A stretch of 10,392 bases of DNA. It comes from OMOG01 sp041485845 (GTDB lineage Bacteria; Acidobacteriota; Terriglobia; Bryobacterales; Bryobacteraceae). A program made the translations under genes and the position numbers. The notes below the pieces were generated by a model. It was not told where the DNA came from and searched no databases. It saw nothing but the letters and a program-made list of their open reading frames with translations. This document shows, piece after piece, positions 1 to 4,943 of the stretch (position 1 is the first letter of the stretch; each line of letters starts with the position of its first letter). The stretch spans positions 1 through 10,392 of the forward strand of contig JBGPKH010000297.1 of NCBI GenBank assembly GCA_041485845.1, written 5' to 3'.

Positions 1-8
1 ATGTCCGT

Positions 9-45
9 TGGTCGGTTTTGCAGTGACCCTCTATGGTCGGTTTTG
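9..45. repeat. Two 12-bp direct repeats at the left edge
   Basis: TGGTCGGTTTTG occurs at 9-20 and again at 34-45, start-to-start spacing 25 bp. Both copies are exact, and TGACCC or TGACCCC occurs close after each. Spaced short repeats of the GGTC..TTTTG kind are known at the termini of IS21-family elements, where the transposase binds several sites per end, so this could be the edge of an element lying to the left. No transposase is inside the window, so that identity is only a guess. Confidence 0.55.
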
Positions 46-235
46 ACCCCCGAGGGCCTACTGATGGTTCTTTTGGCGAGAATCCCGGCCGTCTTTCCTT
101 CCCACCCGTAAAATCGCAAAAAACTCAGTCCCAATTTTTTGAGAAATATTTTCCCTTTGTTTTCAGCCCTTTTTCTCCCAAAACGGCCTTCACCCGCTTG
201 ACGGTATGCCAGGATTAAATTAGGGAAGAAGTCGT

Positions 236-251
236 GGCCGGAAATCCGGCC
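236..251 (+). other. Hairpin upstream of the terminator
   Basis: GGCCGG (236-241) and CCGGCC (246-251) are perfect complements around the loop AAAT, whose A and T can also pair. The following bases are CTCTTTCCCC, which is not a clean T tract. The hairpin ends 15 bases before the intrinsic terminator at 267-295, so the two would sit side by side at the 3' end of one transcript. Confidence 0.45.
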
Positions 252-266
252 TCTTTCCCCAGCCCA

Positions 267-295
267 CCGCAAGCTTGCTTGCGGTTTTCTTTTTT
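267..295 (+). terminator. Intrinsic (Rho-independent) terminator
   Basis: CCGCAAG (267-273) pairs perfectly with CTTGCGG (278-284) around the four-base loop CTTG. It is followed directly by the T-rich tract TTTTCTTTTTT (285-295). This is a textbook intrinsic terminator on the + strand. No coding gene lies directly before it inside the window, so it ends either a gene left of the window or a small untranslated RNA. Confidence 0.8.
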
Positions 296-321
296 GGAGC
301 GTCCATATGGAACCTGATGTG

Positions 322-411
322 AAAACCGGTCAACGTGACCGGTCGATAATGACTAACCCGTTGATTCTGCGTCGCCGGATTTGCCGGGAACCGCTCAGCG
401 TGACCGGTTTT
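322..411. repeat. Cluster of GACCGGT dyads (90-bp foldback)
   Basis: AAAACCGGTCA at 322-332 is the exact reverse complement of TGACCGGTTTT at 401-411, giving a 90-bp unit with 11-bp inverted ends. Nested in the left end is a compact dyad: ACCGGTCA (325-332), spacer ACG, TGACCGGT (336-343), a perfect 8-bp inverted repeat. CGTGACCGGT is also directly repeated at 334-343 and 399-408. The pattern could be an array of operators for a dimeric regulator or a small non-autonomous repeat element; the sequence does not decide between them. Confidence 0.55.
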
Positions 412-447
412 GCCTCTTCCCGCGAGGTTTCCGGCGGAAGCCCATCG

Positions 448-586
448 TGTGACGCAAACTGCCAAAAAACCCCCCATTTTGCGTCACAAAACTTTGAGTC
501 GTGTCCGCAAACTACAGAAACCAAGGAGGTTGACTACCCTGAGTTTTTTCACCCGCGCATAGCCCGTTTTTGCGTCATTTGCGTCA
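448..586. repeat. TTTGCGTCA repeat cluster
   Basis: TGTGACGCAAA (448-458) is the exact reverse complement of TTTGCGTCACA (478-488), an 11-bp inverted repeat around 19 bases. The core TTTGCGTCA then occurs twice in immediate tandem at 569-577 and 578-586. In total there are three copies in one orientation and one in the other within 140 bp, ending about 100 bases before the first gene of the glycosylation operon. The arrangement resembles a multi-site regulator-binding region or a decayed short repeat family. Confidence 0.55.
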
Positions 587-687
587 CACCGCCCCCGTGG
601 CCCGCCAACCGCTTCTGCACGCGCGATTTAGAATAGGATGGTGCGCCGGATTCCAATCAGCTTGCTACGGCCCACGCTGGAGGAGGC

Positions 688-1692
688 GTGAAGATCTCGC
701 TGGTCATTCCCGTCCTCAATGAGGCGGAAGCGCTGCCCCTGCTGTTTCGGGCGTTGTTCCCGGTGCTCGATTCCATCGACTGCGAGTACGAAGTCCTCTT
801 CGTGAACGACGGCAGCACCGACGATACCCTGGACATTCTCAGCCGCGCAGCGGGCGCCGACCCCCGCATCAAGGTGCTCAGCTTCTCGCGCAACTTCGGC
901 CACCAGGCGGCCATTACCGCCGGAATCGACTTCTCCACCGGCGATGCGGTGATCGTGATGGACGCCGATCTCCAGGATCCGCCGGAACTGCTGCCCGAGA
1001 TGGTGCGGCTTTACCGCGAAGGCTACGACGTGGTCTCTCCGCAGCGCGTCTCGCGGCAGAGCGATACGTGGTTCAAGCGGAAGACGGCCGCGCTGTTCTA
1101 CCTGCTGATGCGGACCTTGGTGGACCAGCGCATCCCGGCAGAGGTGAGCGACTTCCGCCTGCTGAGCAGGAACGCGGTGATCGCGCTACGTCAATTCCGC
1201 GAACAGCATCGGTTCCTGCGGGGCATGATCGCGTGGCTGGGATTGCGCGAAGCGATGTTGCCGTTCGAACGCCAGCCGCGGGCGGCGGGCGAGACGAAAT
1301 ACGGGTTGTCGAAGATGCTGCGGTTCTCGTGGACCGCCATCTGTTCGTTTTCCGCCCTGCCGCTGCGCATGACCATGTGGCTGGGGCTGGCCACCAGCGC
1401 GCTCGGCATGGGATACCTGTGCTGGGCCGTGTACATGGACCTGGTGCGCAAGCGCGTGGTGTGGGGATGGACCTCGCTGGTCTTTCTGCAATGCCTGTTT
1501 TTCGGCGTGACGCTGGTTTGCGTCAGCCTCATCGGAGACTACATCGCGCGCATTTACGAGGAATCGAAACAGCGGCCGTTGTACGTCGTGAACCGCGCGG
1601 TGAATATCGTCGAGGCTCCGGAGGATGCCGGTCGGACGGTGTTTCTTGCGCCACGGAGGGTCGAGAGCGGCATCCATGCCAACCGAGTTTGA
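688..1692 (+). CDS. GT2 family polyprenyl-phosphate glycosyltransferase (GtrB/ArnC/DPM1-like)
   Basis: This 334-residue protein should transfer a sugar from a nucleotide donor to a polyprenyl phosphate at the inner face of the cytoplasmic membrane. The GT-A domain fills about residues 1-215. It opens with the GT2 start ISLVIPVLNEAEALP, has FVNDGSTDDT at 38-47, the metal-binding D-A-D of MDADLQDPPEL (D92, D94), SRNFGHQAAITAGID at 67-81, and the acceptor-side region AGETKYGLSKML near 200-211. Two membrane helices follow (about 223-250 and 262-285), then a short basic tail, the layout of GtrB/ArnC-type enzymes, and the length matches. The start is GTG at 688, the only usable start after the in-frame stop at 634-636, with GGAGG at 679-683. 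Its stop codon lies inside the methyltransferase gene (17-base overlap). The sugar and lipid cannot be read from the sequence. Confidence 0.9.
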   Translation: MKISLVIPVLNEAEALPLLFRALFPVLDSIDCEYEVLFVNDGSTDDTLDILSRAAGADPRIKVLSFSRNFGHQAAITAGIDFSTGDAVIVMDADLQDPPELLPEMVRLYREGYDVVSPQRVSRQSDTWFKRKTAALFYLLMRTLVDQRIPAEVSDFRLLSRNAVIALRQFREQHRFLRGMIAWLGLREAMLPFERQPRAAGETKYGLSKMLRFSWTAICSFSALPLRMTMWLGLATSALGMGYLCWAVYMDLVRKRVVWGWTSLVFLQCLFFGVTLVCVSLIGDYIARIYEESKQRPLYVVNRAVNIVEAPEDAGRTVFLAPRRVESGIHANRV

Positions 1693-2368
1693 CCATTACG
1701 CCGCGGGCTACCGGGATCTGCTGCGCGATCCGATCCGCGACCGGTTCGCACCGAGGCCGGCGTTTTTCATGGAACGGAAGTGGATGCTGCTGCGGGAGTT
1801 TCTGAGGCGGCGCGGCGTCCGCACGGAAAATTGGCGATGGCTCGATGTGGGGTGCGGCCAGGGCGACCTGCTGCGGTTGGGGAAGCCGTTCTTCGCGGAG
1901 GCGGCAGGCTGCGATTTGTCGGGCGAGATGCTGGCGGGGGCGCGGGAGCTGAACGTGCGGTTGCAGCAGGCGCCGGATGCGCTGCCCTATGCCGCCGGTG
2001 AATTCGAAATGGTCACCGCCGTTTGTGTGTATCATCATGTCGCCTCGGACGAGATGCGCCATCGCCTCACCGGTGAGATCCGGCGCGTGCTGAAGCCCGG
2101 CGGGCTGCTTTGTATCATCGAACATAATCCGCGGAACCCGGCGACGCGGCTGATCGTGCGGCGGACGCCGGTGGATGCCGGGGCGCGGCTGCTGACCGCG
2201 GCGGAATCGTGCGCGCTGCTGGCGGGCGGCGGATTTCGCGTGCTGGAGAAGGAGTTCTTTTTGTATTTGCCGGAGAGGCTGTACTACAGGCTGGGATTCC
2301 TGGAGAGTTGGATGAAGAGGGCGCCCCTCGGCGGACAGTATGCGGTTCTTGGGGAGAAGCGCGATTGA
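1676..2368 (+). CDS. Class I SAM-dependent methyltransferase
   Basis: This 230-residue Rossmann-fold methyltransferase shows motif I LDVGCGQGD (56-64), an acidic residue after strand 2 in GCDLSGEML (D80), a motif-II-like stretch FEMVTAVCVYHHV (110-122), and post-motif RRVLKPGGLLCIIEHNP (136-152). The EHNPRNPATRLIVRRTPVD region recalls methyltransferases found in polysaccharide and lipid-glycan clusters. Its substrate is unknown; a glycan or glycolipid acceptor is inferred only from the flanking glycosyltransferases. I chose ATG 1676 over ATG 1625 because the extra 17 residues are Arg/Ser/Gly-rich and lie fully inside the GT2 gene. GAGAG at 1663-1667 lies 8 bases before ATG 1676. The start overlaps the GT2 stop by 17 bases and the stop overlaps the next start (TTGA), so translation is probably coupled. 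Confidence 0.87.
   Translation: MPTEFDHYAAGYRDLLRDPIRDRFAPRPAFFMERKWMLLREFLRRRGVRTENWRWLDVGCGQGDLLRLGKPFFAEAAGCDLSGEMLAGARELNVRLQQAPDALPYAAGEFEMVTAVCVYHHVASDEMRHRLTGEIRRVLKPGGLLCIIEHNPRNPATRLIVRRTPVDAGARLLTAAESCALLAGGGFRVLEKEFFLYLPERLYYRLGFLESWMKRAPLGGQYAVLGEKRD
2351..2356 (+). promoter_or_regulatory. Ribosome binding site deciding the TTG start of the GT-C gene
   Basis: GGGGAG at 2351-2356 is followed by an 8-base spacer and TTG at 2365. The TTG overlaps the methyltransferase stop as TTGA. No ATG or GTG in the same frame lies between here and the conserved N-terminal membrane helix. The upstream part of the open frame would be read inside the methyltransferase gene and is not membrane-protein-like. 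Confidence 0.65.
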
Positions 2369-3828
2369 TTCAGGCGCCGCCCCGCACATTGCCGTACTTT
2401 CTGGAAAAAGCGGGGTGGTGGCGCAAGGCCGCGTTCGCGGCCTTCCTGGCGGCCTACTTCTTCGCCGTGTCGCGGGACACAGGGAAGGCCGGGTTCTCCT
2501 CCGACGAAATGATGGCCATCCACACGTATTGGCATCCCTCGCCGTGGCGCCTGCTGACCTCGCAATTCCTGATGTGGCGCGGATACTTCCGGCCCCTGGG
2601 AGCGCTGTTCTACGTCCCCAACTTCCTGGCTTTCGGATTGAACCCGGCGCCGTATCATGCCGTCCTGCTGGTGTTGCTGCTGATCGGCGCATACCAACTG
2701 TACCGCTTCGCGCGGGCCCTGGGCTCGGGCGAGTTGCCGGCGGCGATGGTGGCGCTCATCGCCTGCTATCACGGCGGGCTGAGCAACCTGTACTACCAGA
2801 GCGTTTTCGTTTTTGACGTTCTCTGCGGCATCTTCTACTTCGCCGCGTTCGTTTACTATGCGCGGATTCGCGCCTCCGGCCGCTTGTTCAGCGGCGGTCA
2901 GACGGCGGCCTTCCTGGGGCTGTACCTGTGCGCCCTGAACTCCAAGGAGATGGCGGTCACGATGCCCGTCATGCTGCTGGCGTATGAGTGGCTCTTTCAT
3001 GGGCCCCCGCCGTGGAAGGAGATGGCGGGATGGATTCGTGGGCCGGGTCGGATACTGTGCTGGGCGGGCCTCCTGAACGTGGTCTACATTTGGGGAAAGG
3101 CGTACGGGCAGTATGGCCTCATGAAACAGCCGGGATACTCGCCCGTGTATTCCTGGGAGCGCATCGTCGATTTTCAAGAACGGTACCTGGCCGATCTCTT
3201 CTATCGCTGGCCGCGCATCGGCTGGTTACCCGCCTGCCTGATTTGGCTGGTGGCGACCTACCTCGCGTGGCGCCGCCCGCGGCCGGTGCTGCGGTTCTGC
3301 TGGTTCTGGATCGTCGTAACGCCGCTGCCCATCGAATTCCTCGCGGGGCGCGATCAGGCCTGCCTGTACGTCCCTCTGGCCGGCTGGGCGGTGATGGCCG
3401 CGACCCTGTTTCTGGACTGGCTGTCCAGCGCCACGCGAGTGGTGGCGGGTGAAAAAGTGTTCCGGAAAATGGGCCAGGGTGGAGTGCGCACGTTGCTGGT
3501 GGCGGCGGCAATCCTGGCGTGGATGGCGGGAAACTGGGTCTACAAGGAGAGAGCGGTCACGCCGATCGTTCCCCTACTGGACCCGCGGCTATCTGAGGTG
3601 CTGGCCGAATTCCGCGCGGTGAACCCGAGCGTGCCGCCGGGCTCCAAAGTGGTCTTCCTGGAAGACCCGTTTCACAATTTCGACATGGCGTTCATCGCCG
3701 AGTTGTGGTTTCGCGACCGGCGGACGCGGGTCTGGCTGAACCAGATGACGCCGCTGAAGCCGGAAGAGATCGCGCAGGCGGATGCGGTGTTCACCTGGAG
3801 CGCTGGAAAGTTGATCCGCGTGAGGTAG
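2365..3828 (+). CDS. Multi-spanning GT-C fold glycosyltransferase-like membrane protein
   Basis: This 487-residue polytopic membrane protein is most like the GT-C superfamily (PMT/ArnT/TMTC-type), which takes sugars from polyprenyl-phosphate carriers at the outer face of the membrane. An N-terminal helix (about 22-36) leads into an external loop with GFSSDEMMAIHTYWHPSPW, where the acidic pair D47-E48 sits at the place of the GT-C catalytic Asp. RGYFRPLGALFY (72-83) and NSKEMAVTMPVMLLAYEWL (192-210) match motifs of TMTC-like proteins. Many hydrophobic helices follow to about residue 400, then a soluble C-terminal part (about 405-487), probably periplasmic. The start is TTG, chosen from the ribosome binding site at 2351-2356 and the TTGA overlap. 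Pairing with the GT2 gene suggests that GT2 supplies its lipid-linked donor. The family assignment rests on topology and short motifs, so an uncharacterised integral membrane protein is the alternative. Confidence 0.75.
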   Translation: MIQAPPRTLPYFLEKAGWWRKAAFAAFLAAYFFAVSRDTGKAGFSSDEMMAIHTYWHPSPWRLLTSQFLMWRGYFRPLGALFYVPNFLAFGLNPAPYHAVLLVLLLIGAYQLYRFARALGSGELPAAMVALIACYHGGLSNLYYQSVFVFDVLCGIFYFAAFVYYARIRASGRLFSGGQTAAFLGLYLCALNSKEMAVTMPVMLLAYEWLFHGPPPWKEMAGWIRGPGRILCWAGLLNVVYIWGKAYGQYGLMKQPGYSPVYSWERIVDFQERYLADLFYRWPRIGWLPACLIWLVATYLAWRRPRPVLRFCWFWIVVTPLPIEFLAGRDQACLYVPLAGWAVMAATLFLDWLSSATRVVAGEKVFRKMGQGGVRTLLVAAAILAWMAGNWVYKERAVTPIVPLLDPRLSEVLAEFRAVNPSVPPGSKVVFLEDPFHNFDMAFIAELWFRDRRTRVWLNQMTPLKPEEIAQADAVFTWSAGKLIRVR

Positions 3829-4113
3829 TCAGAGCCGGTAGAGACCCATCGCCAAGCTGGCCTCCAACGAAGCCGCGTTCATCGGGTTCCAGGTGCTGGC
3901 CCGTTCCCGGGGCGTGAAGTATCGCACGGTGCCGTATCGCGACTGGCGCTACGACCTGCCGGCGCTCGCCGCCCGCAGGGGTCGATCAAGATCTCACCCA
4001 CCGTGCGGGGCCCGCGGAGCCGGTGCTCCAGCGGGTGGATCCGCTCCTGGCGAATCCCATTTCCCTGTCGCCGGATGAATTTCGAAAGCCTGGTGACGTT
4101 AATGAGGATGCCG
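3829..4113 (+). pseudogene. Gene debris between convergent operons, including a HisC remnant
   Basis: Translation of 3845-3973 gives 43 residues that read like two separated pieces of histidinol-phosphate aminotransferase. PIAKLASNE matches the N-terminal substrate-binding signature (KLASNEN). AFIGFQVLARSRGV followed by VPYRDWRYDLPALAA matches the stretch about 80 residues later in the family, including the (Y/H)DL.A(L/M)AA element. The middle, with the pyridoxal-phosphate phosphate-binding loop, is missing, and the join is in frame. There is no start codon (an in-frame TAG lies at 3839-3841), and everything after about 3976, including the catalytic Lys region, is absent. From 3981 another frame reads PVLQRVDPLLANPISLSPDEF (part shown), followed after a frame change by ESLVTLM. 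This resembles the C-terminus of a di-haem cytochrome c peroxidase but is less certain. No T-tract terminator is seen for either convergent operon. Confidence 0.6.
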
Positions 4114-4935
4114 CTACCCCCGCTTCCAGACGGTCAGCGTCCGGCCATCGCCGAGCACTGACTCACACTCCCGAGGACGCGGCGCCCCCGGAGCGGAGAC
4201 ACAGACTTTCAGCACGTCTCCTTCCAACTCATAGATACCGTACTGAGTCTTTCCCTTGTTCGTACCCGCCAGGTTGACATAGTCGATGGTCTTGGGCGAC
4301 TGCGAGGCGTCGTGCGTGAACTCAACCTTCATCATTACCTGTGGACCGGCAAGCACCGTAGTCTGGTTGCCATGAGTCACTCGCTTCACCCACTTGACGA
4401 GCGATTGATCCATTGGCTGGCCGTTCATGACGCCGGAGATCATCGGCCATTCGCCCTCGAATTCGGCCGCCGGCCCGCTGCTAGGCGGGTCGGACGCGGC
4501 CTTCTTCCTGGCCCGCTTCTTGGCCGCCGCCAGCGTCTCCCCGCGAACCAGCGTCTCCCCGCGAACCAGCGTCTCCCCGCGAACCAGCGTCTCCAACGCG
4601 AAGCCGCTGCCTTTAGTCGAAGCGAAGCTGGAGGGCCGCACCGGGCCCCTCGTTGCCAGGCAGATCGTCCACGTATCGCCGTCCAGCTCGTAGATGCCGG
4701 GATTCGTGTTGCCCTTTTCCGGACCGGCATCGAACTTCATGTCGAGATGCCGTGGGCTCTTCGATGTATCGAGCTCGAGCGTGCCCCCGTACTCGGCGCC
4801 CATGCCGGTGCTGGTAAAGCGGTCGCCTTGGACCGTGATCCGTCCGGCCAATATGTCCGCGGGCATCTGCTGCCCTTCCACTTCCAGCGATCGGACGGCC
4901 CACGTTCCTTGCAACAGATCGAGATCTTGGCGCAT
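4114..4935 (-). CDS. Two-domain TIGR03067 family protein
   Basis: This 273-residue protein has no visible signal peptide or membrane helix. Residues about 4-115 form a clear TIGR03067 domain: LLQGTWAVRSLEVEGQQMP, then ITVQGDRF, the PRHLDMKFDAGPEKGN turn, GIYELDGDTWTICLA, and a C-terminal GSGFALETL. TIGR03067 is a lipocalin-like beta-barrel family of unknown function. Residues about 158-272 form a second, more diverged copy (FEGEWPMISGVMNGQPM; KTIDYVNLAG; YGIYELEGDVLKVCVSAPG; LTVWKRG). The linker (115-157) holds three ETLVRG repeats and a basic AAAKKRARKKAA stretch. ATG 4935 is chosen because it sits 8 bases past the phosphoesterase stop and just before the conserved LQGTW; a longer open frame would run backwards into the phosphoesterase gene. 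Its ribosome binding site is weak, so it probably depends on translational coupling. It is the last gene of the subtilase operon; the function is unknown. Confidence 0.85.
   Translation of the reverse strand: MRQDLDLLQGTWAVRSLEVEGQQMPADILAGRITVQGDRFTSTGMGAEYGGTLELDTSKSPRHLDMKFDAGPEKGNTNPGIYELDGDTWTICLATRGPVRPSSFASTKGSGFALETLVRGETLVRGETLVRGETLAAAKKRARKKAASDPPSSGPAAEFEGEWPMISGVMNGQPMDQSLVKWVKRVTHGNQTTVLAGPQVMMKVEFTHDASQSPKTIDYVNLAGTNKGKTQYGIYELEGDVLKVCVSAPGAPRPRECESVLGDGRTLTVWKRG
4531..4594 (-). repeat. 18-bp in-frame minisatellite (3.6 copies)
   Basis: On the + strand the unit CAGCGTCTCCCCGCGAAC occurs perfectly at 4531-4548, 4549-4566 and 4567-4584, with a further 10 bases at 4585-4594. In the gene each unit encodes ETLVRG, so copy number can change without breaking the frame. 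The repeat sits at the junction between the first TIGR03067 domain and the linker and seems to have grown from that domain's own ETLVRGE ending. The copies are identical at the DNA level, which points to recent expansion. Confidence 0.92.
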
Positions 4936-4943
4936 CGCTATCT

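Larger units (their letters stand above)
1..687. other. AT-richer non-coding region with repeats and a terminator
   Basis: No gene is supported in this stretch. Open frames of 60-109 codons exist on both strands, but they show no recognisable domain, are unusually rich in Cys, Pro and Arg, and run across hairpins and repeats. Base composition is visibly lower in GC than the rest of the window, with many T and A runs around 110-190. Described separately are edge direct repeats (9-45), a hairpin (236-251), an intrinsic terminator (267-295), a GACCGGT-type dyad cluster (322-411) and a TTTGCGTCA-type repeat cluster (448-586). A weak -10-like hexamer TAGAAT at 629-634 lies 53 bases before the GT2 start, but it has no convincing -35 partner, so the promoter of the glycosylation operon is unresolved. 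Confidence 0.7.

Noticed and set aside
220..477. 85-codon minus strand open frame
   Set aside because: It reads through the terminator and dyad sequences, has no plausible ribosome binding site and no recognisable domain.
530..535. TTGACT as a -35 box, preceded by an SD-like AAGGAGG at 523-529
   Set aside because: No -10-like hexamer lies 15-19 bases downstream, and no start codon with an open frame lies at a usable distance from AAGGAGG.
1..600. CRISPR array
   Set aside because: Repeats are only 9-12 bp, irregularly spaced and in mixed orientation; there are no uniform spacers and no cas genes.
629..634. TAGAAT as -10 box of the glycosylation operon
   Set aside because: A good hexamer, but 16-18 bases upstream there is only a GC-rich stretch with no -35 resemblance. 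Mentioned but not called as a promoter.
307..636. 109-codon + strand open frame with ATG preceded by GGAG at 296-299
   Set aside because: The spacing looks acceptable, but the product is Cys/Pro/Arg-rich, matches no family I know, and runs through both repeat clusters. The GGAG directly follows the terminator T tract.
1625..1675. Earlier ATG for the methyltransferase
   Set aside because: It would add 17 non-conserved residues and deepen the overlap with the GT2 gene; ATG 1676 fits the usual N-terminus better.
1529..2692. 387-codon minus strand open frame opposite the methyltransferase and GT-C genes
   Set aside because: Arg/Pro/Gln-rich composition typical of the antisense of GC-rich genes. 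The opposite strand has clear methyltransferase and membrane-protein motifs.
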